DNA from: Paraburkholderia sp. SG-MS1
GTDB taxonomy: Bacteria; Pseudomonadota; Gammaproteobacteria; Burkholderiales; Burkholderiaceae
DNA length: 64,000 bases
Assembly: GCF_012275575.1 (NCBI RefSeq)
Contig: NZ_NPIH01000230.1
Span: 1-64,000, forward strand
Direction: 5' to 3'
The notes beneath the pieces were generated by a model. That model was not told the DNA's origin and did no database searches. It saw only the letters and a list, made by a program, of their open reading frames with translations. Positions within the stretch are counted from its first letter, which is position 1, and the number at the start of each line of letters is the position of its first letter. Made by a program: the position numbers and the translations under genes. Below, piece by piece: positions 56,481-64,000 of the stretch.

Positions 56481-57710
56481 TCACGCAACTCCGCCTTTTG
56501 CCGCGTCCGCGGCAACGGCCTCGTTGGCAACGCCGATTACGCCGTCCGCCAGCAACGAGTCGATCATCGGCCGGTTCATTCCCAACCCTGACAGGATGTC
56601 GATCGTGTGCGCGCCCAGTCGCGGCGGCGGCGTGCGGATAACCGGGGCGCTGCCGTTGTAGCGCACCGGGTGATTGACGAGCGTCACCGGGCTGCCGGTT
56701 GCACCTTCGACTGTCTCGAAGCTCTTCAAGTGGCGCACCTGCGGATCGGCGACCACCTGGGCATAATCGTTGACGCGTGTGTGCCAGACATGATGCTGCT
56801 CGAAAAGTGGCAACCAGTGCGCCGTCGTGTCCTGCGCAAGCCGGCGCGCAAGCTGGTCGGAGATTTCCTGCTGCGCGTCGAACGCACGCTTCGCGGGAAT
56901 CCGTTCCTTTTCCGGGATCTCGAGGACCTGATAGATGATGTCGAGAGGACTCAGCGACAATGCGATGAAACCGTCCGCAGTTGCGTATATGCCGTATGGC
57001 GCGGGAAAGTACCAACCTGCTAGCCGCCCCGCCTGTCGCACGTCGTCATGGCCGTCACCGTTCAGGAAGCATGTGAGAGACTCCTGTTGCAGATCGAGCG
57101 CAGCCGCCAGCAAGCTGACGTCGACCCGGCAGCCCTCGCCCGTACGCTCACGGTTGAGAAGTGCCGTCAGGATGCCGTTCGCATACAGCGCAGCGCCGTG
57201 ATGATCGACGACGGACACGCCCACCGCGCGCGGACCGTCCTGCCGCGTCCCGGTAATTGTCGCGATTCCCGACATGGCCTGAATGATCAGGTCCTGCCCC
57301 GGCCGGCCGACATAGGGTCCGTCAGGACCGAATCCCGAGCCGGACGCATAGATGATGTCCGGCTTGATTGTTTTGAGTACCTCATAGCCCAATCCCAGCT
57401 GTTCCATCACACCGGGACGGTAGTTCTCGGCGACAACGTCGACTTGAGGCAGCAAGCTCATGACGATATCGATCGCCCGCGGGTCCTTGAGATTCAGCGC
57501 CAGACTGCGCTTATTGCGATTACCCATCAGAAGCAGCATCGTCTGTCCATCGATGGCGCGGTTCGCCCCGCCCCACTTGCGCTGAAATGCGCCGTCGACT
57601 GGTTCGACCGATATGACTTCGGCCCCGCAATCGGCGAGGTGCTGCACGCCTAAAGGTCCCATCAGAAAATGATTGAAGCTGAGAATGCGGATACCGTTCA
57701 GCGCGTTCAT
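56481..57710 (-). CDS. Class III CoA-transferase (CaiB/BaiF family)
   Basis: A 409-residue family III CoA-transferase: ILSFNHFLMGPLGVQHLADCG, GNRNKRSLALNLKDP, VVAENYRPGVMEQLGLGYE, and VGVSVVDHHGAALYANGILTAL, where the Asp of VVDHHG aligns with the catalytic aspartate. It moves CoA from a donor such as succinyl-CoA to a carboxylic acid. It is 66 bases upstream of the flavoprotein gene. A second, similar CoA-transferase starts at 63785 in the divergent operon; the pair could be a heteromer, as in benzylsuccinate or itaconate type pathways, but that is inference. Confidence 0.88.
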   Translation of the reverse strand: MNALNGIRILSFNHFLMGPLGVQHLADCGAEVISVEPVDGAFQRKWGGANRAIDGQTMLLLMGNRNKRSLALNLKDPRAIDIVMSLLPQVDVVAENYRPGVMEQLGLGYEVLKTIKPDIIYASGSGFGPDGPYVGRPGQDLIIQAMSGIATITGTRQDGPRAVGVSVVDHHGAALYANGILTALLNRERTGEGCRVDVSLLAAALDLQQESLTCFLNGDGHDDVRQAGRLAGWYFPAPYGIYATADGFIALSLSPLDIIYQVLEIPEKERIPAKRAFDAQQEISDQLARRLAQDTTAHWLPLFEQHHVWHTRVNDYAQVVADPQVRHLKSFETVEGATGSPVTLVNHPVRYNGSAPVIRTPPPRLGAHTIDILSGLGMNRPMIDSLLADGVIGVANEAVAADAAKGGVA

Positions 57711-57889
57711 GCAATCTCCGTTACGTCGTGAGTCCGGCTATCTGGCGAGGTGGACCGAGGCCCTGCTGAACCCCGCGCCGCCCTGAACACTCGAAAGGCC
57801 CCCCATGGATACCTGCTTCGATGCCGGTCAGAACTCAAGGCAAGCGTTGCCAATCGCCATCGAAAAGCGCATGCGCGACGCACCAGCGA

Positions 57890-58723
57890 TCAGCGACCCT
57901 TGAAGTGCGGCAGCCGCTTTTCGACGAATGCGCGGTGGCCTTCGGCGCGATCCTCGGTCTTGAACACGTCGAGATTTGCCTGATGCTCGCGCTCCAGGCC
58001 TCGTTGAAGGCTGGTCTCGAACGAATCGAGCACCGCGCGCTTGGCCAGTCGGATCGCGAGCGGCGCGCGGGCAGCGATCAGCGAAGCGATCTCGATAGCG
58101 CGCGCGATGCTGCGTGCCGGCGCGACGACCTCGGTCACCAGTCCGTGGCGCTCGGCCTCGGCTGCCGTCAGCGGCTCGCCGGTAAGCACGAGTTTCATCG
58201 CCAGTGTCTTGCCGAGCGCCCGCGGCAGGCGCTGGGTGGCGCCATCGCCCGGGAGCGCGCCGATGGCGATTTCTCGCTGCGAGAAGGTCGCGTCGGCCGC
58301 CGCGACGACGATATCGGCCAGCATCACCAACTCGTGGCCGCCACCAATGGCGAAGCCGTTGACTGCCGCGATCAGCGGTTTCGGAAAGGTTTCGATCGCC
58401 TTCCAGCTCGCGAGGCGCACCGGGTCTGCATACGCTGCGACCCCGCGTGCCGCCATGTCGGCAATATCCGCCCCGGCGCTGAAGAAACGCTCGCCGCCGG
58501 TGAGCACGACAGCCCTGACGTCGCCGCTGACTTCGGCTGCCGCGAGCACGCGCGCCAGTTCCGCCAGCAGCGGCACACACAACGCATTGCGCTTATCGTG
58601 ATGATTCAACGTGATCAACCAGACAAACTCAACCGGTTGTTCCAGCTTCAGGTACTGCAGGTCCTCGCAGGCGGCCAGCGGGACCGGCGCCGCGCCGCTT
58701 CGCTCGATGTGAGCCGTGTTCAT
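57890..58723 (-). CDS. Enoyl-CoA hydratase/isomerase family protein
   Basis: A 277-residue crotonase-fold protein: WLITLNHHDKRNALCVPLL, ERFFSAGADIADMAARG (oxyanion hole), NGFAIGGGHELVMLADIVVA with the first catalytic Glu in GGGHEL, FSQREIAIGALPGDGATQRL with the second, and HGLVTEVV. It hydrates or isomerises an enoyl-CoA. It lies between the TRAP genes and the CoA-transferase gene on the same strand with gaps of about 110-180 bases that hold no genes. Confidence 0.9.
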   Translation of the reverse strand: MNTAHIERSGAAPVPLAACEDLQYLKLEQPVEFVWLITLNHHDKRNALCVPLLAELARVLAAAEVSGDVRAVVLTGGERFFSAGADIADMAARGVAAYADPVRLASWKAIETFPKPLIAAVNGFAIGGGHELVMLADIVVAAADATFSQREIAIGALPGDGATQRLPRALGKTLAMKLVLTGEPLTAAEAERHGLVTEVVAPARSIARAIEIASLIAARAPLAIRLAKRAVLDSFETSLQRGLEREHQANLDVFKTEDRAEGHRAFVEKRLPHFKGR

Positions 58724-58831
58724 GATGAGCCTCCCGGTAATTCGATCGCTTTACGCGTGCGAACAGTCGCCGCATACGGGGTCGTGGAGATTCGGCCGGC
58801 GGCGTGCAGCCGACGGCCCATCGTCGTCGTG

Positions 58832-60103
58832 TTATTTGATTGCCAGCAGGTTCGGCAGGAAGCGTGGGATATGCGGGAAGACAATGATCAGCAGCAGGTC
58901 GACCGCCAGCGCGAAGATGAACGGCAGGATCGCCCGAGTCGCTTTTTCGACAGACACACCGCCGATCGATGCAGCCGTAAAGAGGCAAAAGCCAATTGGT
59001 GGCAGGTTGATGCCGATGGCCGAGTTGACCAGTACGATGACGCCGAACACCACTGGGTCGATATGCATCTGCACGACGAGCGGCAGGAACACGGGGATCA
59101 CCACCGCGATACTCGAGATCGTTTCCAGTACCGTATGGGCTGCCAGCAGGAAGAGATTGATGAGGATCAGCAACACGAACGCGCTGGTCGTCACGGCCAG
59201 GAAGCTGTTGGCGACGTGCAACGGGATTTGCGCCTCGATCAGATAGCGGCCGAGCACGAACGCGAGCCCGAGAAGAAACGATACCCGCGTGGTATTGATG
59301 GCCGTGCGCGTGAGTATTTCCCTGAAGTGCGACAGCTTGAGCGACTTGAAGATGAAGGCGCTCACCAGCGTCACATAGAGCGCCGCGACGACGCCTGCCT
59401 CAACCGGCGTGAAGACGCCGCCGAGGATGCCGCCCAGAATGATCACAGGAGTCAGCAACGCCCAGATCGCCTGTCTGAACGTGGTCCACAGCCGCGCGGC
59501 GGAAAACGGTTCGACCGCCGTATAGTTCTGGCGCACGGCAGTCACGTAGTTCACGAGCATGAAGGATACGACCACCAGCAGCATCGGCACGATCCCCGCG
59601 ACGAACATCGTTCCGACCGAAACGTTGGCGGTGTACGCATACACCAGCATGCTCATCGACACGGGCGACAGTAGTCCGAGCGAGCCCGCTGCCGACTGCA
59701 GCGCCACTGCGAACGCGCGCGAATAGCCCTGCTTGACCATTCCCGGAATCATGACCGAGCCGATCGCTGCGGTATCCGCAGTCGCCGAACCGGAGAGGTC
59801 GGCGAAGAACATGCTTGCAACGATCGTCACCTGCCCGATGCCCCCGCGCATGAACCCGACAAGCGCCTGCGAAAAGTCGATGATCCGGCGCGAGACGCCG
59901 CCCGCATCCATGATGGCGCCTGTCAACATGAAGAACGGGATGGCGAGCAGGCCGACGTTATTCAAGTTCGAAAACAGCTGCTGCGGAATCACCAGCAGCG
60001 GAGTTCCATTCAGCGTCAATGCAATCGTCGCCGCAATGCCGATGCAAATGGCCACCGGTACACCCAAGCCGAGAAATCCGGCGCCTAGAGCGAGTGCCCA
60101 CAT
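58832..60103 (-). CDS. dctM: TRAP transporter large permease (DctM type)
   Basis: A 423-residue, 12-helix DctM subunit: LGLGVPVAICIGIAATIALTL, AIPFFMLTGAIMDAGGVSRRI, DLSGSATADTAAIGSVMIPGM, and INLPPIGFCLFTAASIGGV near the end. It forms the sodium-coupled permease for organic acids together with the small subunit encoded 11 bases upstream. The binding protein gene is next, giving the standard dctPQM order. Confidence 0.92.
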   Translation of the reverse strand: MWALALGAGFLGLGVPVAICIGIAATIALTLNGTPLLVIPQQLFSNLNNVGLLAIPFFMLTGAIMDAGGVSRRIIDFSQALVGFMRGGIGQVTIVASMFFADLSGSATADTAAIGSVMIPGMVKQGYSRAFAVALQSAAGSLGLLSPVSMSMLVYAYTANVSVGTMFVAGIVPMLLVVVSFMLVNYVTAVRQNYTAVEPFSAARLWTTFRQAIWALLTPVIILGGILGGVFTPVEAGVVAALYVTLVSAFIFKSLKLSHFREILTRTAINTTRVSFLLGLAFVLGRYLIEAQIPLHVANSFLAVTTSAFVLLILINLFLLAAHTVLETISSIAVVIPVFLPLVVQMHIDPVVFGVIVLVNSAIGINLPPIGFCLFTAASIGGVSVEKATRAILPFIFALAVDLLLIIVFPHIPRFLPNLLAIK

Positions 60104-60114
60104 GTTGATTCACC

Positions 60115-60648
60115 TCAGATATGTTCGGAGACGCCCTGCAACAGAGAGGGCCTCGTTTGCGCGCCGGGCGCGAGATGGGAAACCGCGATGCGCACCGCGG
60201 AATGAAAGACCAGCAACGCGCCGCAGACGGGAATCGAGAGATAGGGGTACACCATCGAGATCGGCAGAGAGGTCGCCGTTTCGGTGCCCATCAGCTCCAG
60301 CATGTCGCCACCATACATGACGAACACCACGCCGAGCCCAAGGACGACACAGTCGGTCAGGTCCGCCAGTGTCTGCGCGAAGGCGGGCGGACAACGATCG
60401 GCCAGTATCCGCACTTCCGGATGAACCCGCAGCTTGGCGCCTGCCGCCGCACCGAGACACGTGAGCCACACGAACAGATAAGCCGCGAGCTCGTCGGACC
60501 ACGACAGCGAGTTGTGCAGGATGAAGCGAAAGACCACCCCGAGGCCAGCGACGAGCACCATCATGAGAAGCAGTCCACCGCATAGGAACAGCGTGATCTT
60601 CAGGACCAGGTCGTCGATCAACAGGAGATTACGGGCAAGCTTTTCCAT
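60115..60648 (-). CDS. dctQ: TRAP transporter small permease (DctQ type)
   Basis: A 177-residue four-helix DctQ subunit: LCGGLLLMMVLVAGLGVVFRF, LSWSDELAAYLFVWLTCLGAAAG (the typical WSDELARYLF-type motif), VVLGLGVVFVMYGGDMLEL and SISMVYPYLSIPVCGALLVF in slightly altered form. It lies 12 bases after dctP and 11 before dctM. Confidence 0.9.
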   Translation of the reverse strand: MEKLARNLLLIDDLVLKITLFLCGGLLLMMVLVAGLGVVFRFILHNSLSWSDELAAYLFVWLTCLGAAAGAKLRVHPEVRILADRCPPAFAQTLADLTDCVVLGLGVVFVMYGGDMLELMGTETATSLPISMVYPYLSIPVCGALLVFHSAVRIAVSHLAPGAQTRPSLLQGVSEHI

Positions 60649-60660
60649 CGCACTCTCCCC

Positions 60661-61692
60661 TCATTTCGAAGCGACAGCGGACTTGTCGGCCGCCTTGATT
60701 TCCTGATAAAGCGCCTGGCCATCGGGAATGTCGCTGAGCAGGCTCTGGCGCGCCCTTTCGGTCGCGGAGGCCCATGACGCTGTGTCGATCCCGGTCACCT
60801 GGGTGCCGTTCTTCTTCATCGTGGCGAGCGCGTCGTCGTACTCATGCTTGTATTCCTTCACGTCATACTCCGCGGCGATGGCGGCAGCTGCCTGAAACGC
60901 CTTCCGTTCGTCAGGCGAAAGACGCGTCCAGGCGCTCTTGCTCATTGCCAGCACCACGGGCAAGTAGTTTACGTGGGTCAGGTAGTAGTGCTTCGCGACA
61001 TCGGAAAATTTGTCCTGAATGAACTGCTCGGGGGAGGTGTCGCCGCCGTCGACCAGGCCTTGCGACAGCGCCAGAAATAACTGGTTATAAGGCAGCGGCG
61101 TCGGGTTTGCGCCCAGTGCCTTATAGCCTGCGATGTAGCCGCGACTCTGCATCACTCGCACTTTCATATCCTTCATGTCACCGAGCGAGCCGACGGGCTT
61201 TTTCGCCGTGAACAGATTGCGTTCGCCTACCGACAGCCACGTCAGGCCGATCATGTTGACCGCCGGCATCATGTCGAGGAACTTGCGGCCGACCGGCCCT
61301 TGCAGAACCCGGTTGGCGTCGTCGATGCTGCTAAAGAGATAAGGCGTATCGAAAATCTGCCACTGCTTGATCGTGTTTCCGATCGGCGCCTGTGCGGAAA
61401 TCATGAGCTCCTGGGTACCGGTGCGCAGCGCTTGCGCCATCTGCACTTCGCCGCCGAGCTGTGACTGCGGGAAGATCTCGATCTTGACCTTGCCGTGGGT
61501 TCGCTGCGCGACCTCCTTCGCGAACACCTGGGCAGTCAACTGATAGTGGTTGTCCGGAGCGAGGGTGTGGCCCAGCTTCATGACGATCGGCTCGTCCGCA
61601 CAGGCAATGCTTGCGACGAGGACGCCTGCTGCGAGCAGCGTACCTACCGTCATGGCGCGTCCTGCGCGACGCGCGCTAAAGAATGATTTCAT
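60661..61692 (-). CDS. dctP: TRAP transporter substrate-binding protein (DctP type)
   Basis: A 343-residue periplasmic protein. The signal peptide (residues 1-32, ending ACA) precedes DEPIVMKLGHTLAPDNHYQL; the body has GGEVQMAQALRTGTQELMIS, FDTPYLFSSIDDANRVL, KVRVMQSRGYIAGYKALGANPTPLPYNQLFLALSQGLVDGG (substrate Arg within KVRVMQS). GGAGAC and GAAGGAG immediately precede ATG 61692. It binds the organic acid for DctQM. Divergent from the maoC gene. Confidence 0.92.
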   Translation of the reverse strand: MKSFFSARRAGRAMTVGTLLAAGVLVASIACADEPIVMKLGHTLAPDNHYQLTAQVFAKEVAQRTHGKVKIEIFPQSQLGGEVQMAQALRTGTQELMISAQAPIGNTIKQWQIFDTPYLFSSIDDANRVLQGPVGRKFLDMMPAVNMIGLTWLSVGERNLFTAKKPVGSLGDMKDMKVRVMQSRGYIAGYKALGANPTPLPYNQLFLALSQGLVDGGDTSPEQFIQDKFSDVAKHYYLTHVNYLPVVLAMSKSAWTRLSPDERKAFQAAAAIAAEYDVKEYKHEYDDALATMKKNGTQVTGIDTASWASATERARQSLLSDIPDGQALYQEIKAADKSAVASK

Positions 61693-62120
61693 TTCGTCTC
61701 CTTCCGTACTGGAATGTAATTTTCGCGCCGCATCAGGTCGATCCATCTGCAGGCGCTTCAAGTATTCGTGAGTGCACGCAACGGGCGTTAGGACCGCTCG
61801 CCAGATTTCTGGTACTTTTTTACGGCGTATTCGATAGCAAGCTCTTCCCGGACTGTCTGGCGATTTATTCGGCGCACATGAGGGGGGGGGAAACCCTTGG
61901 CGATACTGACGAATCGCTGACCGGGGGCTATCCGCGGGCTCCTTGCGGAGCAGACGAAGACTGATATCACTGCGTGCATCCAGTCAAAAAAATCCAAGCA
62001 TTTGCCCAAACCGTCCTAACGGTCAGCAACCCGCACTGATTAGATTTGAGTCACGCCCGCCGGCCCCAATCAACAAGGAACAGGCCGGCTCCTCAACCGA
62101 CTCTCACTTTCAGAACCGCC
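61693..62120. promoter_or_regulatory. Divergent promoter region with a shared 9-mer
   Basis: The 428-base gap separates the dctP operon and the maoC operon. GTCCTAACG occurs at 62013-62021 on the plus strand (about 100 bases before maoC) and at 61786-61794 on the minus strand (about 94 bases before dctP), in the same orientation relative to each gene, each preceded about 20 bases earlier by an A tract. No coding sequence is evident; there is also a run of ten G at 61882-61891. Confidence 0.5.
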
Positions 62121-62546
62121 ATGGCCAAACGCCCGCACATGGATTGTTACGCGGTCGGCGACACTGCCGATTTCGCCAAGACCGTCACTGAATTCGATAT
62201 CTACGGCTTCGCCGGCATCGTCGGCGATTTCTATGCCGTGCATTTGAACGAGGAATTCGCCAAAACCACGCGCTTCGAGAAGCGCATCGCGCAAGGATGT
62301 CTATCGGTCGGTTTCTTATCGACTGTGATGGGCTATATGGCGCAAAAGGCGCCGAGCCCCGGTGCGGTTTCTTACCGCTACGACATTACGTTCAACGCGC
62401 CGGTATTTATCGGCGACACCGTCACTGCCCGGCTCACGCTGCGCGAGAAGGACGACGATCGCAACGTATGCGTGTTCAGAGCTGAGGTCACGCGCCAGGA
62501 CGGCACAGTGGTCGCATCTGGCGATACCTATCTGAAGGTGCTGTAA
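62121..62546 (+). CDS. MaoC-like (hot-dog) dehydratase
   Basis: A 141-residue single hot-dog domain: FDIYGFAGIVGDFYAVHLNEEFAK holds the hydratase-2 Asp and His (GDFYAVH), followed by RIAQGCLSVGFLSTVMG and DITFNAPVFIGDTVTARL. It is an (R)-specific enoyl-CoA hydratase or related thioester dehydratase. The ATG at 62121 has no strong ribosome binding site; an ATG at 62139 is possible. It is first in the operon, 48 bases before the acyl-CoA dehydrogenase gene. Confidence 0.88.
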   Translation: MAKRPHMDCYAVGDTADFAKTVTEFDIYGFAGIVGDFYAVHLNEEFAKTTRFEKRIAQGCLSVGFLSTVMGYMAQKAPSPGAVSYRYDITFNAPVFIGDTVTARLTLREKDDDRNVCVFRAEVTRQDGTVVASGDTYLKVL

Positions 62547-62594
62547 CACAGCGCCCTGCCTTTAACCCCTCTCCCGCTTTTCACAGAGTCGAAC

Positions 62595-63740
62595 ATGCCG
62601 CATTGGTTAAACGAACAACACACCGCGATACGTGACGCCGTGCGCCGTTTCGCGGAAAACGAAATCGCTCCTGTCTCGGAAGAGCTTTGGGAAGCGGAAG
62701 CCTTTCCTTACGACATCTGGAAGCGTGCCGGCGAGCTCGGCTTCGCCGGCCTGCCCTATCCGGAGAGTTGGGGTGGCGGCGGTGGCGAATGGCTTTCCTA
62801 TGTGATCGTGTTGGAGGAACTCGCACGGATAGATTGCGCAATCGCCAACTCGCTCATGGCCAATTCGACGGTCGCGAGCCTGCTCTCCAACTATGGCACC
62901 GATGAGCAAAAGGACCGCTATTTGCGCCCTATCCTCGACGGCCGCAAGGTCGGCGCGATCGGATTATCGGAGCCCAACGCGGGTTCCGACGCGGCCAACA
63001 TCGCGACGCGTGCTACGCTGGAAGGCGACCAATGCGTCATCGATGGATCAAAGACCTTCATTAGCAACTCCGGCACGGAAGTGACCGGACCGGTCGTCAT
63101 CGCCGCGGTAACGGGCACGCGCCCTGACGGCCGCAAGGAAATTTCCAACTTCATCGTGCCCAACGGCACCCCCGGTTTCAGCTATGGGCGCAAGCTGCGC
63201 AAGATCGGCTGGCGCGCATCGAGCACCTACGAGTTGTACTTCGAGCGCTGCGCGATCCCGGCCGCCAACCTGCTCGGCGAACGCGGCGCGGGCTTGCGAC
63301 AGACGCTCGCCCAGATCAGCACGGGCCGAATCCTGATCGGCGCGCTCGCGCTAGGCCTCCTGCAGGGTTCACTAGATCGGTCGATCGCGTATATGAAGGA
63401 GCGGCGCGCATTCGGCAAGCCGATCGCCGAGTTCCAGGCACTGCAGTTCAAGATTGCCGACATGGCGGCCCATGCGCACGCCGCGCGGCTGATGCTCTAC
63501 GATGCCGCCGCGCGGAAAGATGCGGGCGTTCGCTTCGATCAGCAGGCGTCGATGGCCAAGCTTTTCGCCACCGAGCGGGCGATGGAGGCGGCTCATCAGG
63601 CGTTGCAGATACACGGCGGGTACGGCGTGATGAGCGAGTACCCGGTCTCGCGCGCATTCGGCGACGCCAAGGTGCTGGAGATCGTCGAGGGCACCTCGGA
63701 GATTCAAAGAATGATCATTTCGCGAAACCTGCTTGCCTGA
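62595..63740 (+). CDS. Acyl-CoA dehydrogenase
   Basis: A 381-residue acyl-CoA dehydrogenase: FAENEIAPVSEELWEAEAFP, GAIGLSEPNAGSDAANIATRA (FAD/substrate), KTFISNSGTEVTGPVVIAAV, RRAFGKPIAEFQALQFKIADM, QIHGGYGVMSEYPVSRAFGDAKVLEIVEGTSEIQRMIISR, with the catalytic Glu in EGTSEIQR. It oxidises an acyl-CoA made by the adjacent CoA-transferase. No electron-transfer flavoprotein genes are in the window. Confidence 0.93.
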   Translation: MPHWLNEQHTAIRDAVRRFAENEIAPVSEELWEAEAFPYDIWKRAGELGFAGLPYPESWGGGGGEWLSYVIVLEELARIDCAIANSLMANSTVASLLSNYGTDEQKDRYLRPILDGRKVGAIGLSEPNAGSDAANIATRATLEGDQCVIDGSKTFISNSGTEVTGPVVIAAVTGTRPDGRKEISNFIVPNGTPGFSYGRKLRKIGWRASSTYELYFERCAIPAANLLGERGAGLRQTLAQISTGRILIGALALGLLQGSLDRSIAYMKERRAFGKPIAEFQALQFKIADMAAHAHAARLMLYDAAARKDAGVRFDQQASMAKLFATERAMEAAHQALQIHGGYGVMSEYPVSRAFGDAKVLEIVEGTSEIQRMIISRNLLA

Positions 63741-63784
63741 GCCATCAGTCAAACAGATACGGACACGCGCTCAGGAGACAAGTC

Positions 63785-64000
63785 ATGCTGGAAGGCATCA
63801 AGGTGTTAAGTTTTACTCACTTCTTGCAGGGCCCCGCCGCCGTGCAGATGTTGGCCGACGTCGGCGCGGACGTGATCAAGATCGAACCGCCGGGCGGCGC
63901 GTTCGAGCGCAGTTGGACCGGCTTCGACGCGTATGTCGAAGGGGTGAGCATGTTCTTCCTGCTCGGCAATCGCAATCAGCGCAGCATCTCGCTGGATCTG
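63785..64000 (+). CDS. Class III CoA-transferase, 5' part (cut by window end)
   Basis: The 72 visible codons (MLEGIKVLSFTHFLQGPAAV, QMLADVGADVIKIEPPGGAF, GNRNQRSISLDL) match the start of the CaiB/BaiF family and resemble the enzyme at 56481-57710. AGGAGA precedes the ATG, 44 bases after the acyl-CoA dehydrogenase gene. The catalytic Asp lies beyond the window. Confidence 0.9.
   Translation, partial: MLEGIKVLSFTHFLQGPAAVQMLADVGADVIKIEPPGGAFERSWTGFDAYVEGVSMFFLLGNRNQRSISLDL

Noticed and set aside
57821..59674. A 617-codon open frame antisense to the enoyl-CoA hydratase and dctM genes
   Set aside because: Arg/His/Gln/Asp-rich composition typical of a shadow frame; both genes on the other strand have clear family motifs.
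61882..61891. Run of ten G in the dctP-maoC gap, possibly phase-variable
   Set aside because: It lies outside any reading frame and away from the likely core promoters; no evidence for a switching role.

Overview
The window looks like part of an accessory replicon or chromosome arm of a Burkholderiaceae bacterium (Paraburkholderia/Caballeronia-like). The evidence is high GC, two Burkholderia-type trimeric porins, a DUF4148 protein, many IclR/LysR/MFS catabolic modules and no housekeeping, rRNA or tRNA genes. Genus assignment is inference from protein style, not from a marker gene.

Layout. (1) 0-2.5 kb: debris (a DUF262 fragment and a decayed aldehyde dehydrogenase) around a DUF4148 protein. 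(2) 2.5-15.3 kb: an aromatic/dicarboxylate lower-pathway cluster (MFS, FAH-family hydrolase, HpaH, RidA, LigI-like and LigJ amidohydrolases, another amidohydrolase, HpcH-type aldolase, Pht5-like protein, porin and a second MFS), with a divergent IclR regulator and HpaI aldolase. A TCCAC-N3-GTGGA palindrome recurs in front of these units. (3) 15.8-21.4 kb: LysR and an MFS/TPP enzyme/2,5-dioxovalerate dehydrogenase operon. (4) 21.6-30.9 kb: a complete Nit1C (nitrilase/radical SAM/GNAT/AIR-synthase-like/flavoprotein) operon with a good sigma-54 promoter, facing a MocR regulator; a truncated methylmalonyl-CoA mutase sits at its end. (5) 31-42.7 kb: a tetrahydrofolate-dependent O-demethylation island: LigM-type demethylase, PurU, FolD, FolB, MFS, LigB-type extradiol dioxygenase, cupin, LysR, a one-piece Cys-rich (MetV-like)-MetF fusion and a porin. 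The promoters of the LigM-type gene and of metF share an almost identical, identically spaced element. (6) 42.7-44.4 kb: gene debris (pstS tail and others). (7) 44.4-51.8 kb: stress genes: DUF1269, ClpG/ClpK-type disaggregase, Hsp20, a broken hdeD, AraC, PsiE, TetR. (8) 52-54.3 kb: frameshifted amidase and fragments. (9) 54.7-64 kb: two divergent acyl-CoA operons (flavoprotein, CoA-transferases, enoyl-CoA hydratase, TRAP transporter / MaoC, acyl-CoA dehydrogenase, second CoA-transferase), cut by the window end.

How the parts may work together. LigM would remove methyl groups from vanillate, 3-O-methylgallate or a related substrate onto THF. MetF, FolD and PurU would oxidise methyl-THF to formate and free THF. 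The extradiol dioxygenase would open the gallate-type ring. The LigI-like, LigJ and HpcH-family enzymes of region 2 could take pyrone dicarboxylate/oxalomesaconate on to pyruvate and oxaloacetate. Closely related MFS transporters in regions 2 and 5 support a functional link, but this linkage is inference.
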